6,700 nucleotides of DNA from CAWEFA01 sp963808135 (GTDB lineage Bacteria > Bacteroidota > Bacteroidia > Bacteroidales > DTGW01), in NCBI GenBank assembly GCA_963808135.1, contig CAWEFA010000108.1:1-6700 (forward strand), given 5' to 3'. A model generated the notes under the pieces. It saw only the letters and a program-made list of their open reading frames with translations, made no database searches and was not told the origin of the DNA. The translations under genes and the position numbers were made by a program. Shown in pieces: positions 1-5,296 of this stretch. How positions within the stretch are numbered: the first letter of the stretch is position 1; every line of letters starts with the position of its first letter.

Positions 1-1
1 T

Positions 2-700
2 TCAAAGATAAAATTGAGTTTATGGTTTGCTGCTATTTATCTTTGCACTGCACATAAAAAGGGTATTAGTTCTTTGCAATTACATAGAGATTTAGGCGTA
101 ACCCAAAAGACTGCATGGTTTATGTTACATAGAATTCGTGAGATAATGAAAACAAAAGCCCCTGAAATGTTAACAGGTACTATCGAAGCTGATGAAACCT
201 TTATAGGTGGAAAAAATAAAAACAGGCATGAAGATAAGAAAGTAAAAGCATCACAAGGCCGTAGCGTAAAAGATAAAACTCCAGTATTAGGTTTATTAGA
301 TGATGGTAAAGTAAATACAACGGTTATCAAAGATACAAAGGCCAAAACATTAAAACCTATCATTACTTCAATGGTTAAAAAGGGTTCTATTATTGTTACA
401 GACGAATGGAAATCTTATAATAAATTGTCAAAAGATTATCAACATAAAGTAGTAAACCATAAAGAAAATCAATATGTAAAAGACGGTTTTACAACTAATG
501 GAATCGAAGGTTTTTGGAGTTTATTCAAAAGAGGGATTTACGGAATTTATCATTCAGCAAGCCCAAAACATTTAAGTAAATATTGTAATGAATTTTCATA
601 TAGATTCAACACACGTGATATTTGCGATGTTGATAGATTTAGTTTATCATTGACAAACGTAAAAGGTAGGTTAACTTATAATCAATTAATATCTAAATAA
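2..700 (+). CDS. IS1595-family (ISXO2-like) DDE transposase, 5' end cut by window edge
   Basis: Catalyses cut-and-paste movement of an insertion sequence. The frame is open from base 2, and the only start-like codon near the edge is a TTG at 14. The residues before it (SKIKL) continue naturally into LWFAAIYL, so the true start lies outside the window. Members of the family are usually about 300 residues with an N-terminal zinc ribbon; about 233 residues remain and the ribbon is missing. Numbering from the TTG: a helix-turn-helix-like stretch at about 18-45 (ISSLQLHRDLGVTQKTAWF, a family hallmark), first catalytic Asp D60 in IEADETFIGG, second Asp D130 in VTDEWKSY, and N162/E165 with K172 in TNGIEGFWSLFKR. 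The C-terminal HLSKYCNEFSYRFNTR motif is also typical. The visible part is intact, with no stops or frameshifts. The family assignment is strong; activity cannot be judged without the 5' end. Confidence 0.93.
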   Translation, partial: SKIKLSLWFAAIYLCTAHKKGISSLQLHRDLGVTQKTAWFMLHRIREIMKTKAPEMLTGTIEADETFIGGKNKNRHEDKKVKASQGRSVKDKTPVLGLLDDGKVNTTVIKDTKAKTLKPIITSMVKKGSIIVTDEWKSYNKLSKDYQHKVVNHKENQYVKDGFTTNGIEGFWSLFKRGIYGIYHSASPKHLSKYCNEFSYRFNTRDICDVDRFSLSLTNVKGRLTYNQLISK

Positions 701-703
701 ATA

Positions 704-817
704 ATGAAGAAAGAGAAAGTATCTAAAAAACGAGCCGAGAATTACGAACCTCCTCTACATATCGAGGGGGATTTTGACAATGTAATAAAGGCAATAGTAA
801 AAGAACCTAAAGATTAA
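704..817 (+). CDS. Small 37-residue ORF downstream of the transposase, function unknown
   Basis: An ATG at 704, three bases after the transposase stop, opens a 37-codon frame ending in TAA at 815-817. The product is charged: a lysine-rich N terminus (MKKEKVSKKRAEN), then YEPPLHIEGDFDNVIKA, then a lysine/glutamate tail. The pattern Tyr-x-x-x-Leu-x-Ile-x-Gly-x-Phe-x-x-Val-Ile-Lys resembles short hypothetical proteins I recall from Bacteroidetes genomes, often next to transposases or in mobile regions. That recollection was not checked here. The tight spacing suggests co-transcription and perhaps translational coupling with the transposase. No function can be assigned. It could be an IS accessory protein, a DNA-binding peptide, or the remnant of a neighbouring gene cut by the insertion. 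Confidence 0.6.
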   Translation: MKKEKVSKKRAENYEPPLHIEGDFDNVIKAIVKEPKD

Positions 818-859
818 GAAATATTAGAATTAGGTAAAAAGTTCTTTGATAATATTTAT

Positions 860-1249
860 TTATTTAGCGCCTTTTACACTTCTTACAATAAAAGCTGTTA
901 TTACAGTTGCAGCACTTCCAGTAATAATAATTGCAGCAGCATTGGCATTGCCTTTATATATAGCATATACTCCAACTGAACATATTAATGCCGTTGATAG
1001 AAACCCTAAAAACATACCCCACATAGTAGAGTATTTAAATGTCCAGGTAATCCTGTTTTCATTTAATTGCCTTGATTTAATTTCTGACGTAGCTAAATCA
1101 AGCCAGAATTTAATCGAGCCTGGATGCAATTTTTCTAATTCAATTAAAGTTGCTGGATCGGGTATAATCCCCTCAAAACTACTTACTTCAACGGATTGAT
1201 CCGGGCGTATTATCCCCTTTTTGGTTTTATGATTAGCATGATTACTCAC
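860..1249 (-). CDS. DUF2335-type predicted membrane protein
   Basis: The 129-residue protein has a soluble N-terminal third, an acidic/hydrophobic segment IPDPATLIELEKLHPGS (about 29-45), an amphipathic helix FWLDLATSEIKSRQLNE (48-64), and two hydrophobic helices at about 76-98 and 103-122 joined by a short KGNAN turn. This arrangement (PxP, then 'E..hPG', then a helix leading into two C-terminal membrane segments) fits DUF2335, a family of unknown function; the assignment is from memory of the family. The start is GTG at 1247-1249, inside the last codons of the upstream gene, giving an 8-nt overlap (GTGAGTAA) that suggests translational coupling. The protein probably sits in the inner membrane with the N-terminal part in the cytoplasm (inference). 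An antisense ORF on the plus strand is only a mirror of the hydrophobic segments. Confidence 0.75.
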   Translation of the reverse strand: MSNHANHKTKKGIIRPDQSVEVSSFEGIIPDPATLIELEKLHPGSIKFWLDLATSEIKSRQLNENRITWTFKYSTMWGMFLGFLSTALICSVGVYAIYKGNANAAAIIITGSAATVITAFIVRSVKGAK

Positions 1250-1481
1250 AAATTGATAAAGCTTCTTTTCGGACTCGTATGTAAGAATCCCTAAAATCCT
1301 TATTTATTCTTTTCAAATCATTTTTTATCTTGATAGAAGTAGTGTCCTTAATAGTTTCCTTAGCCTTTCTCTCAGCAGGATTTTCCATGCCCCCCCATAA
1401 ATAAAGAAAAGAAATTAAGGCAGTATCTAATGATAATTTTATTTTTCCCATAATCTTAATTGTTATATTCATTATTACCAT
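1242..1481 (-). CDS. Small charged hypothetical protein, partner of the DUF2335 gene
   Basis: This frame of up to 79 codons ends in TAA within the start region of the DUF2335 gene. Possible ATG starts are codons 1 (1481), 4 (1472) and 11 (1451). I favour 1451, giving 69 residues beginning MGKIKLSLDT, because the two earlier ATGs lie in an AT-rich imperfect palindrome. The N-terminal part has one short hydrophobic stretch (TALISFLYLWGG, about 20-31). The remainder is strongly charged and probably helical (PAERKAKETIKDTTSIKIK, then KNDLKRINKDFRDSYIRVRKEA). I do not recognise the family. The 8-nt overlap with the downstream membrane protein argues that it is a real gene in a two-gene unit. It might be a small membrane-associated or regulatory protein, but nothing in the sequence decides this. 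Confidence 0.5.
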   Translation of the reverse strand: MVIMNITIKIMGKIKLSLDTALISFLYLWGGMENPAERKAKETIKDTTSIKIKNDLKRINKDFRDSYIRVRKEALSICE

Positions 1482-1495
1482 ATAATGATAATAAT
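1471..1495. repeat. Imperfect palindrome around the first ATG of the small hypothetical gene
   Basis: The arms ATTATTACCAT (1471-1481) and ATGATAATAAT (1485-1495) are complementary at 10 of 11 positions around a 3-nt loop. The element lies just downstream of a candidate minus-strand promoter and covers the first possible ATG (1479-1481). It could be an operator or an mRNA hairpin. It is very AT-rich, so chance is a real possibility. Confidence 0.35.
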
Positions 1496-1513
1496 TGTTA
1501 CAAAAAAAGAACG

Positions 1514-1547
1514 CAAAAGTAATGTAAAATATTATATTAATAACAAT
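1514..1547 (-). promoter_or_regulatory. Candidate Bacteroidetes-type promoter for the DUF2335 unit
   Basis: Read on the minus strand, TACTTTTG (1521-1514) matches the Bacteroidetes -7 consensus TAnnTTTG exactly. An ATTG (1547-1544) lies 22 nt upstream as a weak -33 element. Transcription would begin about 25-30 nt before the ATG at 1481. The consensus is established for Bacteroidetes; its use here is inferred. Confidence 0.4.
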
Positions 1548-1635
1548 ATTAAATATAACTTTGTTTTATGTTTCTAATATAAGTAAAATTAATACTTTTT
1601 TCTAAATATAAAAATAGAAGTAAAAATAATATAAA

Positions 1636-1664
1636 TTTAGATAATCAAAAATTAGGTAATTTTG
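1636..1664 (+). promoter_or_regulatory. Candidate promoter for dinB
   Basis: TAATTTTG at 1657-1664 matches TAnnTTTG, with TTTA at 1636-1639 as an approximate -33 element 17 nt upstream. It would give a leader of about 140 nt before the dinB ATG. A short inverted repeat, GTGTC (1773-1777) and GACAC (1790-1794), lies within that leader. The evidence is motif matching in AT-rich DNA only. Confidence 0.3.
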
Positions 1665-1809
1665 AGGTTAAATTTAATTTTTTAGTCCCAACTGATATAT
1701 AGTTACCATTTTTTAATATTAAAAGTCTGGAAGCTAAGCTGGGATATAAAGGCACAAAAATCAGATTAGCCAGTGTCTCAGCTTTCATTGACACATTTTC
1801 GGATTAAGC

Positions 1810-2958
1810 ATGGTTCTTTCTTCCCCAAATATTATCCACCTCGACCTCGACTCATTTTTTGTGTCGGTAGAACGGTTGCAAAACAGCAGGCTGGTTGGAA
1901 AGCCTGTAATTATTGGTGGCACGGGCGACCGTAGCGTGGTAGCCAGTTGCAGTTATGAGGCGCGCAGGTATGGCGTGCACTCGGCTATGCCCATGAAAAT
2001 GGCCAGGATACTTTGCGCCGACGCTATCATCGTAAGGGGCGACATGGATTTGTATAGCAGGCATTCTAAAATAGTTACCGACATTATTGCCGAAGCGGCG
2101 CCTGTGTTCGAGAAAGCTTCCATCGATGAACATTATATTGATATTACCGGCATGGATAGGTTTTTTGGCAGCCTGAAGTGGGCGCAGGAACTTCGGCAAC
2201 GCATCATCCGAGAAACGGGTTTGCCCATATCGTCCGGGCTATCTGTAAATAAAACCGTTTCAAAAATTGCTACCGGTGTGGCCAAACCTAATGGTGAACG
2301 GCATGTGCCAAAAACGGAAGTATTATCGTTTCTCGAACCCTTGTCTATAAAGAAAATACCAGGCATTGGCGATAAAACTTTTCACCTGTTGCGCTCGATG
2401 GGTGTTGCCACAATCGGTACTTTAAGACAAATACCACGCGAAATGATGGAAAAAGTATTGGGCAAAAACGGACTGGTTATTTGGGAAAAAGCCAATGGCA
2501 TCGACAATACGCCTGTACAGCCTTATTCGGAACAAAAGTCAATGAGCAGCGAACGCACTTTTGAAAAAGACACTATTGACGTTAATTATTTAAACCGCCT
2601 GTTAGCACGCATGGTGGAAAAACTGGCTTTTGAATTACGTCAAAACGAAAAGATCACCTCGTGCATAACAGTCAAAATCCGTTATTCAAATTTCGACACG
2701 CATACCCTTCAGAAACGCATTCCCTATACGGCATTCGACCATATATTGATTAACGTGGCCAAGGATTTGTTTAAGCGTTTGTACCAAAGCCGCATGCTTA
2801 TAAGGATGATAGGGGTGAAATTCAGCAATTTGGTATATGGCGCCCAGCAGTTGAATATGTTCGAGGATACGCCCGAAATGGTTAATTTATATCTTGCTAT
2901 GGACAGAATTCGCAAAAGATATGGAAGCACTGCTATCACAAAAGCTATACATATTTGA
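1810..2958 (+). CDS. dinB: DNA polymerase IV (Y-family translesion polymerase)
   Basis: An error-prone polymerase that extends primers past damaged bases and works with the sliding clamp. The full-length 382-residue protein has family features in order: HLDLDSFF (10-17) with metal-binding D12 and D14 and F17 at the steric-gate position; SYEAR (48-52) for incoming-nucleotide contacts; SIDE (104-107) with catalytic D106/E107; a helix-hairpin-helix thumb at about 178-210 (LSIKKIPGIGDKT); the little-finger domain from about 240 (SMSSERTFEKD); and a clamp-binding motif QLNMF (347-351) near the C terminus. H108 directly after SIDE is unusual; A or F is commoner there. The start is ATG 1810: a TGA lies in frame just upstream and no other start codon fits. 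The gene is much richer in GC than its surroundings (38 of 60 bases G+C at 1921-1980 against 13 of 60 at 4021-4080), which may reflect transfer or different selection. It is convergent with coaE. Confidence 0.96.
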   Translation: MVLSSPNIIHLDLDSFFVSVERLQNSRLVGKPVIIGGTGDRSVVASCSYEARRYGVHSAMPMKMARILCADAIIVRGDMDLYSRHSKIVTDIIAEAAPVFEKASIDEHYIDITGMDRFFGSLKWAQELRQRIIRETGLPISSGLSVNKTVSKIATGVAKPNGERHVPKTEVLSFLEPLSIKKIPGIGDKTFHLLRSMGVATIGTLRQIPREMMEKVLGKNGLVIWEKANGIDNTPVQPYSEQKSMSSERTFEKDTIDVNYLNRLLARMVEKLAFELRQNEKITSCITVKIRYSNFDTHTLQKRIPYTAFDHILINVAKDLFKRLYQSRMLIRMIGVKFSNLVYGAQQLNMFEDTPEMVNLYLAMDRIRKRYGSTAITKAIHI

Positions 2959-3004
2959 GATTTTATCCCTTAGAATTACATTCCCTGCCGCTTACGGTGG
3001 ATTA

Positions 3005-3019
3005 GCTTATGTCATAAGC
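3005..3019. repeat. Small hairpin between the convergent dinB and coaE genes
   Basis: GCTTAT (3005-3010) and ATAAGC (3014-3019) are perfectly complementary around GTC. The hairpin lies 46 nt after the dinB stop and 60 nt after the coaE stop. Neither side has a convincing T-run, so I do not call it an intrinsic terminator, though its location between convergent genes would suit one. Nothing else was seen in the 121-nt gap. Confidence 0.3.
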
Positions 3020-3079
3020 AAATTGCAGATCTGTGGATATAAGGTGGCAAAAGATTATAGTTTGTGCCGTTTCAAAGTT

Positions 3080-3676
3080 CTAATTATTTTCAGGTTCTTT
3101 ATCAATAAAAATTTGATGAAGTGAAAGTACCTGGGGCAATAAAAGGGATTTTTCATCATTATAGATAATAAAACTGGCAAGTTTTTTTTTCTCTTCGTCC
3201 GGCATCTGGGATCGGATTCGTTGCAGTACAACTTTCTCATTAGCATTATCCCTGGCAATGATCCGTTTTATCCTTAATTCTTCCGGGGCAATTACAAGCA
3301 CTGTAAAATCGAGCATTTTAAATGCTTTGCTTTCAAAAAGAAGCGCTGCTTCATTAATAATATACTTATTTTTTTTTTGTTTCGCGCTCCACTCCAGGAA
3401 TAAACCGATTACCTTCGGGTGTATAAAGTTGTTGACTTTTAGTAAGGCTTGTTCGTCATTAAAAATGAGTGTGGCTATTTTTTGCTTGTCCAGTATTTTA
3501 TTGGTAAATACTTTATCGCCAAATTCATTTTTATAAAAATTTATAATTTCTGGTGTGCCTAATAATTTTTTAGCTTCTGTATCGGAGTCGAAAACAGGGG
3601 TTCCAAGTTGTTTGAATATTTCACAAACCACAGATTTACCGGAACCGATCCCACCTGTAATTCCAATTTTAAGCAT
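3080..3676 (-). CDS. coaE: Dephospho-CoA kinase
   Basis: Catalyses the last step of coenzyme A synthesis in the cytoplasm: ATP-dependent phosphorylation of the 3'-hydroxyl of dephospho-CoA. The 198-residue length is normal for the family. The P-loop GGIGSGKS is at 8-15, followed by FDSD (29-32, with the conserved acidic residues), IHP (85-87), NEAALLFE (108-115), the lid region with R135/R138/R142 and QRIRSQMP (152-159), and FIIYND (169-174). Start ATG 3674-3676 follows directly on the ybbR stop (3677-3679), so the two genes abut with no spacer and are probably translationally coupled. Two long adenine runs in the coding strand (10 at 3369-3378 and 9 at 3182-3190) encode lysine-rich segments, and the frame is intact through both. 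Confidence 0.96.
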   Translation of the reverse strand: MLKIGITGGIGSGKSVVCEIFKQLGTPVFDSDTEAKKLLGTPEIINFYKNEFGDKVFTNKILDKQKIATLIFNDEQALLKVNNFIHPKVIGLFLEWSAKQKKNKYIINEAALLFESKAFKMLDFTVLVIAPEELRIKRIIARDNANEKVVLQRIRSQMPDEEKKKLASFIIYNDEKSLLLPQVLSLHQIFIDKEPENN

Positions 3677-4672
3677 TTACTTTTCAATAATATAATCGAC
3701 ATTTTTTGGACGGAAGGATATTAGCTTTATAAAAGCCGGTTGCCGTTCCAAAGTAACTTTCAATTTACTGTTAATAGATGAATATATTGATTTGTAATCG
3801 ACAATTGCTTTGAACTGGCCTGGTCGGACCTTATTATAATTTTGAAGGGAAACAATATAATTTATTTTTATTGAGGCCGGGAATGTCTTCATTTCCATAC
3901 TATCGGGAAGGTTTATCACTTTTATTGGAACAACCACGCTCGTTTCGGTATATTTATCTACCGGAACTGTGAGTTTAACTTTTTCCCTTACAAAGTAAAC
4001 ACCTTCAACATGGTTTAATTTTAACTCAACAGTAAATGATTTATCAATTTTAGTAAATTTTTTAAACTCGGTTTGAACTTTCATAATGGTATCTACAAGT
4101 ATTTTCGGGCCGGAAATTATTATGCTGTCGGGTTGGGATATTATACTTCTTCCATACATATATTGATTTGCAAATTCAATATTTATGTTTGGTTCAACGG
4201 GAACTTTTTTGCGTTCAATTGCTGAAAAAGTGTAAAAAATAGTATCGGGGATAATATAATTTATAAGTAATTCAGTGCCAAATTGTCTTTGGACAAATTC
4301 CTTAAGGCCTCTTGTAATAACGAAGAAGCGATTGGTGTCTTTTGGTATTTCATTTAGATATAGTGAAGATACACTGAGTAAAATCGGATGATGGCTTACT
4401 GTTATAATGTTACGTAACAAAGTATAACCTTGCCCGCTTACATTTAAAGTTAATTCAAGCGGAACATCACTCACCATTTCCTTATCCGGTATTTGGTGGA
4501 TATATTTTATAGGAAAGCTGATGTTTGTTGAGTAGTTGTGGTCTAATGCATTAAGAAGCCAAAAAATAAATGACAATACCAGGAAAAAAAGAAAAATGAG
4601 GAACTTTTGATTAAACTTATATTCTTTCCGGGTTGAATAACTTAATTCTGTATTTTTTAATTTTTTGGTCAA
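3677..4672 (-). CDS. YbbR-like domain protein, membrane-anchored
   Basis: This 331-residue protein has a basic N terminus (about 1-22), one transmembrane helix at about 23-42 (FLIFLFFLVLSFIFWLL), and a long beta-rich exterior region. Within that, YbbR-like repeats are recognisable: about 50-90 (FPIKYIHQIPD.. to NVSGQGY), about 155-220 (KKVPVEPNI.., DSIIISGP, VQTEFKKF) and about 235-300 (VVVPIKVINLPD). In other phyla YbbR/CdaR regulates the diadenylate cyclase CdaA. In Bacteroidetes the position before coaE is conserved, but I would not assert CdaA regulation here because no cdaA is in view. The start is TTG at 4670-4672: a TAA lies two codons upstream and there is no in-frame ATG until residue 66, beyond the membrane helix. 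A terminator-like hairpin ends only 12 nt before this start, so expression probably depends on readthrough from yajC or on a promoter inside yajC. Confidence 0.85.
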   Translation of the reverse strand: MTKKLKNTELSYSTRKEYKFNQKFLIFLFFLVLSFIFWLLNALDHNYSTNISFPIKYIHQIPDKEMVSDVPLELTLNVSGQGYTLLRNIITVSHHPILLSVSSLYLNEIPKDTNRFFVITRGLKEFVQRQFGTELLINYIIPDTIFYTFSAIERKKVPVEPNINIEFANQYMYGRSIISQPDSIIISGPKILVDTIMKVQTEFKKFTKIDKSFTVELKLNHVEGVYFVREKVKLTVPVDKYTETSVVVPIKVINLPDSMEMKTFPASIKINYIVSLQNYNKVRPGQFKAIVDYKSIYSSINSKLKVTLERQPAFIKLISFRPKNVDYIIEK

Positions 4673-4684
4673 GGATTAGATTAT

Positions 4685-4719
4685 TAAAAAACTGGTAGCT
4701 ATTATACAAATAACTACCA
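4685..4719 (-). terminator. Intrinsic terminator after yajC, directly upstream of ybbR
   Basis: Read on the minus strand, arms TGGTAGTTATT (4719-4709) and AATAGCTACCA (4703-4693) pair at 10 of 11 positions around a 5-nt loop. One G and then six T's follow (4692, 4691-4686). It begins 13 nt after the yajC stop and its T-run ends 12 nt before the ybbR TTG. The shape is that of a rho-independent terminator. Because it lies inside an otherwise co-directional gene row, it may be partial. The 3' arm could also pair with GGTAGC at the yajC stop (4737-4732). Confidence 0.7.
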
Positions 4720-4732
4720 ATTATTTTTACTG

Positions 4733-5053
4733 CTACCTGGTTTCCATATCGCTTGGATCTTTTAAAATAGCAACTTTGTCAACCCTGATTTTAACATTTG
4801 AATCGACTTCAATTAAAGCTGTGTTGGTTTCAAGTTCAACTATTCGGCCATAAATTCCACCTGTTGTAATAACCTTATCGCCTTTTTTTAATAATTCGCG
4901 AAATTTTTTAAGCTCTTTTTGTCTTTTTGCCTGAGGGCGGATCATAAAGAAGTAAAAAACTACGATGATTAAAATTAAAGGTAAAAACATACCCATTGGA
5001 TTCTGTCCTCCGGCTGGCTGACCTACTAACATGATAGATAATAAACTTTTCAT
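4733..5053 (-). CDS. yajC: Preprotein translocase accessory subunit YajC
   Basis: A small inner-membrane protein that associates with SecDF and the SecYEG translocon. It has 106 residues, the usual size. A short Gly/Gln/Pro-rich N terminus (GQPAGGQNPMG, 11-21) leads into a single transmembrane helix at about 22-38, followed by the family signature FMIRPQAKRQKE (36-47) and then GDKVITTGGIYGRI (58-71) in the cytoplasmic beta domain. The ATG at 5051-5053 is the natural start, as the protein length and N terminus fit other Bacteroidetes YajC proteins. It lies downstream of nusB on the same strand with a 243-nt spacer and is followed by a terminator hairpin. Confidence 0.95.
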   Translation of the reverse strand: MKSLLSIMLVGQPAGGQNPMGMFLPLILIIVVFYFFMIRPQAKRQKELKKFRELLKKGDKVITTGGIYGRIVELETNTALIEVDSNVKIRVDKVAILKDPSDMETR

Positions 5054-5119
5054 TCTTTTATTGTTTAAAATAATACTTAAATGTAAAACAAAGTACGCAT
5101 CAATTTTTTATTGAATATT

Positions 5120-5135
5120 CCTGAAAATTTTCAGG
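5120..5135. repeat. Perfect 16-bp palindrome in the nusB-yajC spacer
   Basis: CCTGAAAATTTTCAGG is its own reverse complement. It lies 66 nt upstream of the yajC start. A second copy is at 6637-6652 because the whole spacer is inside the long inverted repeat. It could be a protein-binding site. As an RNA it would form only a tight stem with no loop, and no T-run follows on the minus strand. Confidence 0.5.
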
Positions 5136-5219
5136 TTACGTTTATAAAATATTTCAAGATAAATATGTTTCATATTCTTTTTATAAACAAGCAAATTAAG
5201 CATAAATTTAAATAACTGG

Positions 5220-5227
5220 CAAAGTTA
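5220..5227 (-). promoter_or_regulatory. Candidate -7 box upstream of yajC
   Basis: On the minus strand TAACTTTG matches TAnnTTTG exactly. Only a poor -33 element (TTTA about 21 nt upstream) is present, and the leader to yajC would be about 160 nt. A closer, imperfect match, TACTTTG, occurs at about 5089-5095. The evidence is weak. Confidence 0.25.
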
Positions 5228-5296
5228 TGAAATCAATTAAAGGTTAAATAAACTTTCAAATATTCGGTTTTTTTGAATATCTCCGAAGTTACATTG

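Larger units (their letters stand above)
1..817 (+). mobile_element. Partial IS1595-family insertion sequence
   Basis: The region is defined by the transposase gene and the small ORF directly behind it. The left terminal inverted repeat is outside the window, so the right end cannot be located by matching. It should lie after the transposase stop at 700 and before the DUF2335 gene ending at 860. I include the 37-codon ORF because it is spaced 3 nt from the transposase, but it could equally be host DNA. No target-site duplication could be identified. Confidence 0.6.
1482..1809. other. AT-rich intergenic region between divergent transcription units
   Basis: This 328-nt stretch separates the minus-strand DUF2335 unit from plus-strand dinB. 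Its first part is extremely AT-rich and holds the candidate minus-strand promoter at 1514-1547 and another TAnnTTTG match, TAACTTTG, on the plus strand at 1556-1563 that lacks a convincing -33 element. A better plus-strand promoter candidate is at 1636-1664. From about 1720 the composition becomes more balanced, leading into dinB. No credible ORF or structured RNA was recognised. Confidence 0.6.

Noticed and set aside
846..1199. Plus-strand 117-codon hydrophobic ORF
   Set aside because: It is antisense to the DUF2335 gene. Its hydrophobic stretches simply mirror the two membrane helices, while the minus strand has the recognisable family pattern and a coupled start.
1852..2366. Minus-strand ORFs within dinB
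   Set aside because: They are antisense shadows with no family resemblance. The plus-strand DinB motifs are complete.
2894..3536. Short ORFs overlapping the dinB end and coaE on either strand
   Set aside because: They overlap well-supported genes in other frames and show no recognisable domain.
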